Origin: an uncultured Eubacteriales bacterium
GTDB lineage: Bacteria > Bacillota > Clostridia > Oscillospirales > Oscillospiraceae
Direction: 5' to 3'
Assembly (NCBI GenBank): GCA_900545925.1
Contig: URAZ01000016.1
Span: 1 to 64,000, forward strand
DNA: 64,000 bases
Shown: positions 24,902 to 34,447 of the stretch, piece after piece
How positions within the stretch are numbered: position 1 is the stretch's first letter
How the letters are laid out: the number at the start of each line of letters is the position of its first letter
Made by a program: the position numbers and the translations under genes
Notes under the pieces: model-generated
The model's database searches: none
What the model saw: the letters and a program-made list of their open reading frames with translations, nothing else
What the model was told of the DNA's origin: nothing

Positions 24902-27900
24902 ATGCTCGACAAGAGCCGGTTAATGCCAATCAGCTATTACAATCCCAAGCAGGAGATCCGTCTCAGCGCGTATGCGGACACGATCATTCTTGAACCGGAT
25001 GGGCGTGAGCAGCGTCTTCGGGCGATCCGCTTCGGCGGGTACCCGGAGATGGTTCGCGCCATGTCGGACGCGATCTACGCCGGCGCGACGCTGGAAACGG
25101 AATTTGCCGGTGAACCAGCCATGCTCGCCTGCGAACCAAAGAAGTACGAATGCCATCTGAGCCACGACGGAATTTACGCCGAGGCGACCATCCTCTCGCT
25201 GGACGATGCGGACACTGCGGCAAAAAAGGACGAAGATGCACAGGCGGACGGTCAGACAAATGTAGAGCTGCCGCCGAGAAAGTGCATCCTTTTTTGTCCG
25301 GCCGGAGACCGGCAGGCGCTGTTTGAAGCGCTGGACCGGAAAACGGCTGTGCCGCTTATCCCGGAGTTTCAGGACTACGTTCTGGACGAACTGCGGCGGC
25401 GCGGGATACTCAGGCCGCTACGTGTCATTTCCATTCGGGAACGGCTGGAGGCGTGGCTGCTGCTGTGCAAAAAGGACGACGCCAATATCGTCAAGGTACT
25501 GGAGGACGGCTTAAAAGCCAGCGCAATTCGTATTCCTGGAACGCTTCAAGATCCACACGGCTTTGACAGCGTCCATTCCGTCACCAGCTATCTGTCTGCG
25601 TTCGGCGTGACTGTCGCAGAAAGAATCCGTGAGCAGTTTCAGCCGCTCTTTGACCCCGCCGCGGAGCAGCTTTCCCCGGAGATTTTGCGCATCAACGACT
25701 ATATCCGCGCACACGCGGGCTACAGCCTTTACCCGGCGCAGCTTGCCGTCGCGGAATCGGTCAAGCGCAAGCTCTCGGAGGGAAAGTCTGCGTTCATCGT
25801 GGCAGAGTGCGGAAGCGGCAAGACGAAGATCGGCGCAACGGCACTGGCCGCGTATCAGGCGCAGAAACGGAAAAAGACGTTCAACATCATCCTCTGCCCG
25901 TCGCACGTCGCGAAGAAGTGGGTGCGCGAAATTGCCGAAACGCTGCCGGACACCTCAGGAGTCATCGTCCGCAGCATTACAGAGCTGGACAGCCTGTACG
26001 CGCAGTACCAGCAGGGCGACAAAAGCATCTACGCCGTTATCAGCAAGGAAAAGGCCAGAGACGGTTATATGCGCCGCCCGGCTGTGCTTTTTGACGCGCG
26101 GAAAGGTGCGTTCCGCTGTCCCAACTGCGGGGGAATCATAGAGCTGCCAAGCAGCGACGACACGGACGGCTGGACGGCCGCAAAGCCGGAGGCATTCCGC
26201 ATGGAAAACCGGCGCAATCATCAATGTATGAATTGCGAAAGTCCCTTGTGGACGGCGGTAAATCCAAGCGTACCTTCTCCGTGGGTCAAGATCCCGGAAT
26301 ATGGTTGGGTACATCGGAAGCTGGCAGTCCATGCCATGCAGAAGACGAAGAACCCCGCTGCACTGGACGCCTTGCAGGCGCTTCGCGAAAACCCGGACGG
26401 ATACTTCCCGACGCGCGGCGCGTGCCGGCGGTATCCGCTCAGCTCGTACATCAAGAAGCGATATCGTGGCAGGCTTGACGGCCTCATCGTGGATGAGCTG
26501 CACGAGTACAACAACGACAGCGGCCAGGGCGACGCGATGGCAGAACTGTTCGGCACGGCAAAAAAGGTTATCGGCATGACGGCCACGCTCATCAACGGCT
26601 ACAGCTCCGGTATTTTTCATCTGCTCTACCGCACGTCGGCGCAGCTGATGCTGGCGGACGGAAAGCCGCATGAAAGGCCTGCGCTGTTCAACACGGAGTA
26701 TGGCGTTGTGGAAACAACCTACACCGAAGCCGATGAAAGCTACGCAGCAAAGCGCAGATCGCAGAAAAGCGGCGTTCGGACGCGCCAGCTTCCGGGCGTT
26801 TCGCCGCTGGTGTTTTCGAGGTTTCTGCTGGAAAAGACGGCGTTTTTGTCACTGTCCGATATGGGCAAGGCGCTCCCCAGCTACGAGGAAATTCCAATTG
26901 CCTGTGAAATGACCGAGGCGGTAGAGACGGAGTACAAGCGGATCGAGCATAAGCTTGTACAGGTTTTACGAACAGACCGCCGCGCGGCAAAAAAGATCCT
27001 TTCCGCGTATCTGAATCTGCTGACCGTCTATCCGGATCAGCCATATGACCAGAAGCCCATCTTTTACCCAGACAGCGATGTACCCATCGTCGAACCAGAG
27101 AACATCGGGGACGCAGACACGCTCGGAGAAAAGGAACAGCGGACGCTGGAGATTGTAAGAGCTGCCATCCAGAACGGGGAGCGTGCGCTCATCTACACAA
27201 GCTGGGTGCGCACGGATTCGCAGCAGAAGCTCAAAAAGCTGCTGGCGGACGAAGGCTATCGCGCGGAAATCTTGACTGACAAGATCAAGACCACTGACCG
27301 TGAGGACTGGGTGCGGAAAAAGCTCGCTGCCGGAATGCAGGTGCTGATCGTAAACCCATCTCTGGTGGAAACAGGCTTAGACCTCAACGCCTTTACGACG
27401 CTGGTGTTTTACAGTATGGGCTACAAGCTCTTTACGCTGCGGCAGGCGTCGCGCCGAAGCTGGCGCATCAACCAGAAAGCGCCCGCAGTCAAGGTCTATA
27501 TGCTCTACTACGAGGACACCATGCAGCAGAAATGTCTGAAGCTCATGGCCTCGAAGCTGGCGGTCGCCGGTCTCATTGAAGGAAACTTCTCTGAGGAAGG
27601 GCTTGCCGCAATGAGCGACGTACAGGACATGACCTCTCAGATGGCGAAGGAGCTGATGCTCGGCATCCGCGACAATGTGGAGGATATTGCGGCAGCGTTC
27701 AGGAAGATGGCGTTTGAGAATCCGGACAGAGAAGTACCAGAAGTACCCGCCGAAGAAATGTCTTTGCCGCTGAAGCCCGTGCCTGAAAGGATTGAACTGC
27801 CCAAGCGCGTGCTTACGGCGGAGCAGGAAGAAAAGCTGCAAGCCGCCATGGTGCAGCTCGAGCAGCAGAAAGCCAAACGGACGAAGAAAACGCAGCAGGT

Positions 27901-27937
27901 GGAAAACCAGCTGAGCCTATTCGATTTCGTTGCGTAA
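24902..27937 (+). CDS. Large SF2 (DEAD/SNF2-like) helicase
   Basis: A 1011-residue ATP-dependent helicase or translocase. Walker A AECGSGKT is near residue 302 after a Q-like YPAQLAVAESVKRKL; two CxxC zinc-ribbon pairs (CPNC near 405, CMNC near 443) lie inside the helicase fold; a DExH-type box VDELHEY is near 530, motif III GMTATLINGYSSG near 560, and helicase C motifs with YTSWVRTDSQQKL, LIVNPSLVETGLDLN and QASRRSWRINQ follow (to about 880). The C-terminus is charged and ends LSLFDFVA. ATG 24902 is the likeliest start; an ATG at 24898 is out of frame. It heads the next operon after the small-RNA unit. Confidence 0.85.
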   Translation: MLDKSRLMPISYYNPKQEIRLSAYADTIILEPDGREQRLRAIRFGGYPEMVRAMSDAIYAGATLETEFAGEPAMLACEPKKYECHLSHDGIYAEATILSLDDADTAAKKDEDAQADGQTNVELPPRKCILFCPAGDRQALFEALDRKTAVPLIPEFQDYVLDELRRRGILRPLRVISIRERLEAWLLLCKKDDANIVKVLEDGLKASAIRIPGTLQDPHGFDSVHSVTSYLSAFGVTVAERIREQFQPLFDPAAEQLSPEILRINDYIRAHAGYSLYPAQLAVAESVKRKLSEGKSAFIVAECGSGKTKIGATALAAYQAQKRKKTFNIILCPSHVAKKWVREIAETLPDTSGVIVRSITELDSLYAQYQQGDKSIYAVISKEKARDGYMRRPAVLFDARKGAFRCPNCGGIIELPSSDDTDGWTAAKPEAFRMENRRNHQCMNCESPLWTAVNPSVPSPWVKIPEYGWVHRKLAVHAMQKTKNPAALDALQALRENPDGYFPTRGACRRYPLSSYIKKRYRGRLDGLIVDELHEYNNDSGQGDAMAELFGTAKKVIGMTATLINGYSSGIFHLLYRTSAQLMLADGKPHERPALFNTEYGVVETTYTEADESYAAKRRSQKSGVRTRQLPGVSPLVFSRFLLEKTAFLSLSDMGKALPSYEEIPIACEMTEAVETEYKRIEHKLVQVLRTDRRAAKKILSAYLNLLTVYPDQPYDQKPIFYPDSDVPIVEPENIGDADTLGEKEQRTLEIVRAAIQNGERALIYTSWVRTDSQQKLKKLLADEGYRAEILTDKIKTTDREDWVRKKLAAGMQVLIVNPSLVETGLDLNAFTTLVFYSMGYKLFTLRQASRRSWRINQKAPAVKVYMLYYEDTMQQKCLKLMASKLAVAGLIEGNFSEEGLAAMSDVQDMTSQMAKELMLGIRDNVEDIAAAFRKMAFENPDREVPEVPAEEMSLPLKPVPERIELPKRVLTAEQEEKLQAAMVQLEQQKAKRTKKTQQVENQLSLFDFVA

Positions 27938-27950
27938 AAAGGAGGATGTC

Positions 27951-29078
27951 ATGAAATTCACCGTCAACCGAACAGAGCTGCTTGCCGCGGCGCAAAACGC
28001 CGAGCGCATTGCGCCCAGAGTCTCCACGATTGAAATTCTGCAATGCGCGTATTTGCAGGCATCGCAGGAGACGCTCACCGTCGCGTCGGGGAATCTGGAA
28101 ATTGCATTGGAGCAGCAGCTCCCCGCACAGATTGAGAATGAGGGCAGCGTTGTTGTCAAAGCACCGCTTCTTTCCGGAATGCTGCGCCTGCTGGATGGCG
28201 AGCGCGTGACGTTTCAGATGAAAAACGGAAAGCTCGTTGTTTCCTCCGGGAACGCGGAATATGCCATTCCCGTTATGGACGCGGCACAATACCCGCGCAT
28301 GGAGATTCCCTGCCCGGCGGCAACCGTGCCTGTGAGCGGCATTCCGTCGCTGACCAAACGAACGGCGTTTGCCGTTTCCGAGGATACGACCCGGCCCATG
28401 CTCAAATGCGTGAACCTGATCTTCGGCGCGGAAGGTCTGCAGGCGGTCAGCACAGACAGCTTCCGCATTGCGTCCGCCAAGGGCGACCGTGAGAGCCGCG
28501 GGAATATCAGTTTTCTGATCCCGGCCGCCTCTCTGGAGAAGCTGGCGGCGCTGGTGGACAACCGCGAGAAATTGCAGGTCGGTACGACCGGAAAAACCAT
28601 TGTGTTCACGAAAGAGAACTTCTCGTTCGCCGCGCGAATTATGGAAGGACCATATCTTGCCGTGTCGCAGGTGCTGTCCAATCTGAAGCAGCAGTTTACT
28701 GTCCTGACCGACGCCGCCCTGCTCCGCGATACCATTTTGCAAGCCCTGAGCGTCACCGGCACGCAGAACCGTTTTTCCCTGTCCTTTGCAGGAAGCCGGC
28801 TGACTGTTCGCTGCGAGAGCGAATATGGCATTTCGGAGACGGCTATGGACGTGGTCGCGCTGAGCGGCGAGCCTGTGGGCGTGTACTGGTACAATCCGGC
28901 GCAGCTCATGGAGTGCCTGAAAGCGCTGAACGGAACGCTCATGCTGGAGGTCGTGCAGCACAGTGCGCTGCTTCTCAAAACAGACGAGCTTGTCTGCTTC
29001 CAGATGGCGGTGCGTGAACCGAAAGCCATTGAAGCAAAGCCACAAAAGACAAAAAAGCCGCGCAAGGAGGCGGCATAA
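27951..29078 (+). CDS. DnaN-like sliding clamp homologue
   Basis: A 375-residue beta-clamp paralogue. MKFTVNRTELLAAAQNAERI starts domain 1; domain 2 contains LTKRTAFAVSEDTTRPMLKC and GLQAVSTDSFRIA, the DnaN signature; domain 3 runs to about residue 350. A basic C-terminal tail is added. GGAGG lies 6 bases before ATG 27951. Host chromosomes have their own clamp next to dnaA, so this is an element-borne clamp, probably loading the element's polymerase or altering repair. It follows the helicase by 13 bases. Confidence 0.85.
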   Translation: MKFTVNRTELLAAAQNAERIAPRVSTIEILQCAYLQASQETLTVASGNLEIALEQQLPAQIENEGSVVVKAPLLSGMLRLLDGERVTFQMKNGKLVVSSGNAEYAIPVMDAAQYPRMEIPCPAATVPVSGIPSLTKRTAFAVSEDTTRPMLKCVNLIFGAEGLQAVSTDSFRIASAKGDRESRGNISFLIPAASLEKLAALVDNREKLQVGTTGKTIVFTKENFSFAARIMEGPYLAVSQVLSNLKQQFTVLTDAALLRDTILQALSVTGTQNRFSLSFAGSRLTVRCESEYGISETAMDVVALSGEPVGVYWYNPAQLMECLKALNGTLMLEVVQHSALLLKTDELVCFQMAVREPKAIEAKPQKTKKPRKEAA

Positions 29079-29097
29079 AAAAGGAGGACACGCCTAT

Positions 29098-29487
29098 TTG
29101 AAGAAACCGACCATCTGCCGCTACTGCGGTGGGATCATCCGGCTCGTTCCGGCTGCTGATGTCTATGGCAGCTCGACGGAACGGCTTGGAATGCAGAACG
29201 AATATCTGTATCAGTGCCAGAACTGCAATGCCCGTGTTGGCTGCCACAAGGGTACCACGCGGCCGCTCGGCGATGTGGCGAATGAGATTCTGCGGCTCAA
29301 GCGCATCGAAGCCCATCAGGTGTTCGACGCCTACTGGCAGAAGCAGCACATCAGCCGAACGAAAGCCTATCAGTGGCTGGCACGAGAATTAAAGCTCTCA
29401 GAGGAGGATACGCACATCGGTGGATTTGAAATTGATACCTGCCAGCGCGTGATCGACCTCTGCCGGGCCAAAATGGATAAAAAGTAA
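29098..29487 (+). CDS. DUF3268-like zinc-finger protein
   Basis: A 129-residue protein starting with TTG at 29098, 9 bases after AAGGAGG. CRYCGG and CQNCNARVGCHKGT form a zinc ribbon typical of the DUF3268 family, followed by LGDVANEILRLKR and a helical tail (DAYWQKQHISRTKAYQWLA). The function is unknown; such proteins are common in phages and integrative elements. The TTG is chosen because the ATG upstream lies within dnaN. Confidence 0.7.
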   Translation: MKKPTICRYCGGIIRLVPAADVYGSSTERLGMQNEYLYQCQNCNARVGCHKGTTRPLGDVANEILRLKRIEAHQVFDAYWQKQHISRTKAYQWLARELKLSEEDTHIGGFEIDTCQRVIDLCRAKMDKK

Positions 29488-29499
29488 GGAGAATGTCGT

Positions 29500-30045
29500 A
29501 TGAAGATCCGGCCCAAGGTTCCCGTATGCACAGACTGCGATCACGTTTTCGAGTACAGAGGCCGAAACCCCGGTCAGCTCGGCGGCGTGGTGGTGCAGTT
29601 TGGAGAAGCCTACTGTACCAAGAAGAAAAAGCCGCGCTTACTAAAACGCTGGCACAAGATGCTCCGCGTTCCGGACTGGTGCAAGAAGCGCATCCGGCCG
29701 AGCTTGGTGCGTATCTATGATTTTGCCAGCACGGAGAGCTGGCTCATGCACGAAAATCTCTGCAAATCTCTCGGACGGGAGATCGCCCCCACGGCATCCA
29801 GATACACGCTCTCCGAGGTGCGGCAGCTTGATCTGGACGCATATGCGTTCCAGAAGCAGGCGCGGACAACACCTGTGGAGGAGCTTCTGAACGTGCATCT
29901 GGGATTGCATCAGGTCGTGGAGGTCTTCGACGGCGTACAGTCCGTCATCCTCTATAAGACGCTGGACGGATTCATCCCGGCCCCGATGTTTGACGCCGAA
30001 CGCGCCAGACAGAACCGCAGAGAACAGAAAAAGGCATCCGCCTGA
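29500..30045 (+). CDS. Unrecognised protein with N-terminal CxxC
   Basis: A 181-residue protein, ATG 29500 with AAGGAGAA upstream, 12 bases after the previous gene. Residues 9-13 (CTDCD) and a cysteine near 39 could bind zinc; there is a basic stretch (KKKKPRLLKRWHK) that could contact nucleic acid. The C-terminus is rich in A, R and K. I recognise no family. Confidence 0.6.
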   Translation: MKIRPKVPVCTDCDHVFEYRGRNPGQLGGVVVQFGEAYCTKKKKPRLLKRWHKMLRVPDWCKKRIRPSLVRIYDFASTESWLMHENLCKSLGREIAPTASRYTLSEVRQLDLDAYAFQKQARTTPVEELLNVHLGLHQVVEVFDGVQSVILYKTLDGFIPAPMFDAERARQNRREQKKASA

Positions 30046-30096
30046 CAAAACAACACTCGGAGGCGCTCGCCTCCCAAAACACGAAGGAGAAAGACC

Positions 30097-30387
30097 ATGA
30101 AAAACAATTTCACCATTTCTCAGAGAAACGCCATCGTGGAAAACCATCTGTGGTGCATCAAGGCCGTGATGAAGCAGAACCGCGCGCTCATCCGCGCGGC
30201 AAAGCTGGACACAGATGACGTGTACCAGCAGCTTGCGCTGCGGCTCATCCGGGCGGTCATGTTGTATGACCCGGAAAAAGGCGATCTGGAGCAGCATATC
30301 TTCGCGCAGCTCCGCATGGAGCTTCAGAAAACAGCGCACAGCAATGTGATCTCGCTGGATGTTTACCGCATGAGGGCCGCCGCATGA
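30097..30387 (+). CDS. Sigma-70 region 2-like small protein
   Basis: A 96-residue protein. ENHLWCIKAVMKQNRALIRA followed by LDTDDVYQQLALRLIRAVML and YDPEKGDLEQHI has the pattern of sigma-factor region 2 (core-binding DxxDVxQ helix). Region 4 is absent. AAGGAGAAA precedes the ATG. It overlaps the MoxR gene by four bases. It may redirect RNA polymerase or be an anti-host adapter. Confidence 0.6.
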   Translation: MKNNFTISQRNAIVENHLWCIKAVMKQNRALIRAAKLDTDDVYQQLALRLIRAVMLYDPEKGDLEQHIFAQLRMELQKTAHSNVISLDVYRMRAAA

Positions 30388-31757
30388 GCTTACGAGATAA
30401 AATGCTGGCTGTCATGGCCGATGTAAATGCCTCTGTTGCGGAGCGTGAAGAACTGGTCGAACTGATTGCCATTGCCCTTCTGACACGGAAGAACCTGTTT
30501 ATCCTGGGCGATCCCGGTCAGGCAAAGAGCTACGCGATCAACGCTTTTCGCAGCCGCATCACAGGCGCGAAGCAGTTTGAACGGCTCCTTTCCAAGCAGA
30601 CGGATGAAGAACAGCTCTTTGGACGGCTTGATCTTTCCAGCCTGATCCCCGGCTCGGTGCCGGAATCTGCGTTCGAGGGTGATGGGATTTACCAGAACCT
30701 GCGCTTTGATTTGCAGAGCTTCCTGAATGGTCTGCCGAAGATGAAAAATGAGGCAGCGACATTCGAGAAGCTGGCAGAGATCGGCGGCAAGCTGGATGCC
30801 TATCGCAAAGCCATCGCCGCGCTGCATCCTTGTGAACCGGTCGTACAGACCGCGGGCAAACTCCCGGAGGCCGACATTGTGTTTCTGGATGAGATCTTCA
30901 AATGCAATGACGGCGTTCTGAACGCACTTCTGACGGCGCTCAACGAGCGAAAATACACCAATGAAGGCCGGACCTATCCCATTCCGACGATCTCCGTTTT
31001 CGCCGCGTCCAACGAAATTCCGAATTTCAATGACCCGGAGGAAAAGATCCTCTCGGCGCTCTATGACCGGCTGGAATTGAAGGTCGTCACGGAAAATATT
31101 TCGGAGAAGTCACATCGACTTGCGATCCTGAAAGACAAGCTCGGCGGCTCGTTCGGCGCAGTCCATGCGACGATCTCGCTGGAGGAGCTGCACGCCATGC
31201 AACAGGAAGTCGCAGCCATTCAGGTACCGGACAGCATCCACGACCTGATGGACGACGTGCTTTGCGCGCTGCGTGCCCAAATCCCCGTGTCCGACCGAAA
31301 ATTCCTCAGCTATTTTTCTATTGCGCAGGCAAAGGCATGGCTGGAGGGACATACGGAGGTCACATCGACGGATCTTCTGGTGCTGCGGAACTATTTCTGG
31401 CAGCAGCCGAGCGACCGCGAGTTTGTAACCGGCACGCTGGAGCGCCTGTGTGTCAACCCCATGCAGGAAAAGGTTAATGATCTTCTTGCTATGGCACAGG
31501 ACGCAAAGGACGATTTCGACAGCGCCTGCGGTGCAGCGGAAAACGTACGCACAAAGCAGGCCGCGCTCCGCAAATTCCGCGGCGAGCTGGTGCGGCTCTA
31601 CCAGATGCAGACCGAGATGGCTGCAAATGCTGCGTCTGACAGCGAAAAGGCGCTTACGGACGGACTGCTTTCCGAACTGGAACGCATCAGCAAGGCAGCG
31701 CATGAGGCCATTGGCTTTACTTATACGCCGCTGGAGCAGCTGGCAGCCTTGCAGTAA
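30384..31757 (+). CDS. MoxR/RavA-type AAA+ ATPase
   Basis: A 457-residue AAA+ chaperone-like ATPase. Walker A GDPGQAKS is near residue 40, Walker B ADIVFLDEIFK near 170, sensor 1 VFAASNEIPNF near 212, and the arginine-finger region ALYDRLELKVV near 228. The C-terminal third is helical. It starts inside the end of the previous gene (ATGA). MoxR ATPases work with VWA proteins; one is encoded two genes downstream (32293), with ssb between them. Confidence 0.87.
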   Translation: MSLRDKMLAVMADVNASVAEREELVELIAIALLTRKNLFILGDPGQAKSYAINAFRSRITGAKQFERLLSKQTDEEQLFGRLDLSSLIPGSVPESAFEGDGIYQNLRFDLQSFLNGLPKMKNEAATFEKLAEIGGKLDAYRKAIAALHPCEPVVQTAGKLPEADIVFLDEIFKCNDGVLNALLTALNERKYTNEGRTYPIPTISVFAASNEIPNFNDPEEKILSALYDRLELKVVTENISEKSHRLAILKDKLGGSFGAVHATISLEELHAMQQEVAAIQVPDSIHDLMDDVLCALRAQIPVSDRKFLSYFSIAQAKAWLEGHTEVTSTDLLVLRNYFWQQPSDREFVTGTLERLCVNPMQEKVNDLLAMAQDAKDDFDSACGAAENVRTKQAALRKFRGELVRLYQMQTEMAANAASDSEKALTDGLLSELERISKAAHEAIGFTYTPLEQLAALQ

Positions 31758-31791
31758 AAGACAAACATCAAAAAAATACGGAGGAACAATT

Positions 31792-32241
31792 ATGCTGAAT
31801 CACATTGTAGTTATGGGCAGACTCACGCGCGATCCGGAGCTTCGGAAAACAGCTTCCGGCGTTTCCGTCACATCGTTTACCGTGGCGGTAGACCGCGACT
31901 TCTCGCAGGATGGGCAAAGAGAAACGGATTTTCTTGATGTCGTTGCGTGGCGCAATACCGCTGAGTTTGCGGCAAAGTATTTTGCAAAAGGACGCATGGC
32001 AATTGTGTCCGGACGTTTGCAGATCCGGAACTGGGAGGACAAAGACGGCAACAAGCGCCGCACGGCGGAAATTCTTGCGGAAAACATCTATTTTGGCGAC
32101 AGCAAGAAGGAAGATGACGGCGGTTCTGCCCCTGCACCCACGCAGGGCTTCGGTGCGCCTGCGCAGGCAGGCAGCTTTACGCCCAACTTTGGCAGCGCAC
32201 AGCCCGGCGGCTTTGTGCCGAACTTTGGTGGGAACTATTAA
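31792..32241 (+). CDS. ssb: Single-stranded DNA-binding protein
   Basis: A 149-residue SSB. The OB fold starts MLNHIVVMGRLTRDPELRKT and includes VTSFTVAVDRDF, TDFLDVVAWRNTAEFAAKYF and GRLQIRNWEDKDGNKRRTAE. The tail is G/P/F-rich and ends VPNFGGNY, lacking the acidic DDDIPF tip usual in chromosomal SSB, so partner recruitment may differ. GGAGG lies before ATG 31792. Confidence 0.92.
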   Translation: MLNHIVVMGRLTRDPELRKTASGVSVTSFTVAVDRDFSQDGQRETDFLDVVAWRNTAEFAAKYFAKGRMAIVSGRLQIRNWEDKDGNKRRTAEILAENIYFGDSKKEDDGGSAPAPTQGFGAPAQAGSFTPNFGSAQPGGFVPNFGGNY

Positions 32242-32292
32242 ACTGACAGTGCAGGGTGGGATCTTCCCACCCTGCCTTTTCTATGGAGGTAT

Positions 32293-33879
32293 ATGATGAA
32301 GAAATATTTCCGCACATTACAAAGCGTACTGGATTCCCGCTGGGGCAATTTTCAGTATGCCGGAATACCCACAGCACAGAAAACAGACCGTATTCTGCAA
32401 AGCTCCAAGCTGGAAGACTGCATTTATCGTGATCTGAGTAAAGACGATGAGAGCATGGAGGCCATCCAGCAGGAGGCCACGCCCAAGCTGCACAGCTTCC
32501 CCGCGTTGTCCAGAGATATTTTTCAGTCGTTCTATTCGTTGTTTCCCAAACGGAATGACACAGAGAAACTTACGGCCGAGGCACAGAAATTCAATGCGAA
32601 GCTGCTTGACCATGCGACCGAGGATGCGGACTATCCCGCGATCAAGTCGATCTGCGAGGGACGGGAGCTGCCTGCTTACGAGGCTGCGTCCGAGTTTACG
32701 ACAAAGATCGGCGCGCAGCTGGATGATCTGCTGCCAGAGCTTGGCGGCGAGGACGGTGCACTGAAAACGCTTGAAAAACTGCAAGCGGCGCGGAACCAGG
32801 CGCAGCAGAAGCTCACGGAGCTTTTGGAGCAGATGCGGGATTCTGTGCAGAATCCCACGCTGGAGCAGGCAGTGATCGACGCGGCGAATCAGGCGGAAAG
32901 CAAAACGCAGCAGGCCGAAGCCGTTGCAAAGATGGTAGATACCACAGCACGGCAAAACAAAGCCGCTATATCTGAAAGCATTTCTGCCGCCGTCGATGCG
33001 GCTGCGGAAAAGGCAAAGGAAGTTCAGATAATCCTCGGCGCATGGAGTGATGATGCCGGCACGATGGAGAAAAATGCGGTGAACACCGAGCTTCTTCAAA
33101 AGGTTCGGCGGAATCCCACGCTGTTGGATATCTCAAAGCACCTTGGCCGGTTTCGTGAGATTTTCGCGCAGGGCAAGCGCAACGGCTACGCCTACGGGCG
33201 TGGAGAAACCTATGCGCTGGAGTTGGGCAATGATCTTTCCCGCGCCATTGGCTCAGAGTTCGCCATGCTTGCCTCGCCGCAGACGGTTCCGTTGTTTGTG
33301 AAGAAATATCAGCAGCGGCGGCTCAAACAGTACCGCAGGCGTGAACCCATCCACAAGGGCATGGGTGATATGATCTGCTGCCTCGACGAATCCGGCTCCA
33401 CGTGCGGCGATGCTGCCGCGTGGGGCAAGGCCGTAGCGCTGACGCTTTTAGACATTGCCGCAGAAAACCGGCGCAAATTCGCACTCATTCATTTTGCCGG
33501 TTCTTCCTCGTGCAAGGTGGACGTTTTTCTGTCTGGGCAGTATTCCATGCAGGATAAGATGAATGCCGCCGAGACATTCCTCGACGGCGGTACGGATTTT
33601 GAGCGGCCCTTGGATGAGGTGATCCAACTCATGGACACCGGCTTTGAGAATGCCGACATTGTCTTTCTTACCGACGGCCTGTGTGAGCTGCCGGAGGACT
33701 ATCTGGCAAAACTCCATAAGGAGCAGGCTGCCCGAAAATTCACCGTGACCGGCATCCTGCTGGACGCGGGCAATCCCGGTATGGAGTTCAGCCTGACGCC
33801 GTTTTGTCAGAAGATCTATCGAACCAGCGAGCTGGCCGGTGATGAGATTGTAAGAGGTTTGGTTTCCCAGCGAGTATGA
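32293..33879 (+). CDS. VWA-domain protein, MoxR partner
   Basis: A 528-residue protein. The N-terminal 300 residues are helical, with A/Q/K-rich coiled-coil stretches; a VWA (CoxE/ViaA-like) domain occupies about 350-520, with an intact MIDAS: CLDESGST (DxSxS), GGTDFERPL (T) and FLTDGLC (D). This is the expected partner of the MoxR ATPase upstream; together such pairs remodel protein complexes. Two adjacent ATGs (32293, 32296) share the GGAGG site. Confidence 0.83.
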   Translation: MMKKYFRTLQSVLDSRWGNFQYAGIPTAQKTDRILQSSKLEDCIYRDLSKDDESMEAIQQEATPKLHSFPALSRDIFQSFYSLFPKRNDTEKLTAEAQKFNAKLLDHATEDADYPAIKSICEGRELPAYEAASEFTTKIGAQLDDLLPELGGEDGALKTLEKLQAARNQAQQKLTELLEQMRDSVQNPTLEQAVIDAANQAESKTQQAEAVAKMVDTTARQNKAAISESISAAVDAAAEKAKEVQIILGAWSDDAGTMEKNAVNTELLQKVRRNPTLLDISKHLGRFREIFAQGKRNGYAYGRGETYALELGNDLSRAIGSEFAMLASPQTVPLFVKKYQQRRLKQYRRREPIHKGMGDMICCLDESGSTCGDAAAWGKAVALTLLDIAAENRRKFALIHFAGSSSCKVDVFLSGQYSMQDKMNAAETFLDGGTDFERPLDEVIQLMDTGFENADIVFLTDGLCELPEDYLAKLHKEQAARKFTVTGILLDAGNPGMEFSLTPFCQKIYRTSELAGDEIVRGLVSQRV

Positions 33880-33950
33880 TAACAGCGCTTGCAGACTGCA
33901 ATTCAATCATGTATGATGAAATAAATACAGCAAATCGAGGGAAAAAAGTT

Positions 33951-34148
33951 ATGAAAGAAAGCCAATTTGACACACAGCCCCCACGCTTTGAAAGCAGAAC
34001 AACAGTTTCCGAGCGCGATGAGGGTTCAGCCAATAAGGTTTGTACTGAAATCGAGAACACTGCTTCCGAATGCGAGACAGCAGAAACCGATAAAATGTAC
34101 GGGCCGTTTGATACAGTAGCCGATTTAATGAAAGCATTGAATACCTAA
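33951..34148 (+). CDS. Small acidic protein, unknown
   Basis: A 65-residue hydrophilic protein from ATG 33951 (GAGGG upstream); an upstream ATG at 33876 overlaps the VWA gene. Mostly disordered-looking with C-terminal MYGPFDTVADLMKALNT, a type of tail seen in some antitoxin-like proteins. No toxin partner is evident except a remnant on the other strand. Function unknown. Confidence 0.45.
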   Translation: MKESQFDTQPPRFESRTTVSERDEGSANKVCTEIENTASECETAETDKMYGPFDTVADLMKALNT

Positions 34149-34196
34149 TAGCGCAGAAGCAGGCAGGCCGCAATATTGGCTTGTCTGCTTCATTTT

Positions 34197-34391
34197 TTAT
34201 GTTTTTCTTTTTAGCATGGCTTTCGTTTTCAGAATCGCTGCGCGGAAGGTCTTCTGTGCTTCGCGTTCGACGGGAAAATAAGAAACAGGAAGTCTAAGAT
34301 GTTCTGAAATCAGGTCATGAATTACGGGGAGTCCTGCGAAATATGTCAATGCCGTTACTGCTTTTATTTTGTAATGGAATGTGCTATCATT
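34197..34391 (-). pseudogene. Possible 3' gene remnant
   Basis: A frame without a start codon reads KIKAVTALTYFAGLPVIHDL, then HLRLPVSYFPVEREAQK and ends MLKRKT before TAA at 34197. Composition is protein-like but I do not recognise it. It fills the roughly 300-base gap before the AT-rich cargo genes, which otherwise holds only an AT-rich leader. Confidence 0.25.
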
Positions 34392-34447
34392 TCAATAAGG
34401 ATATAGCGGTTTAAGTGACTTAAAATAGGCTACAGGAGGAATAAACT

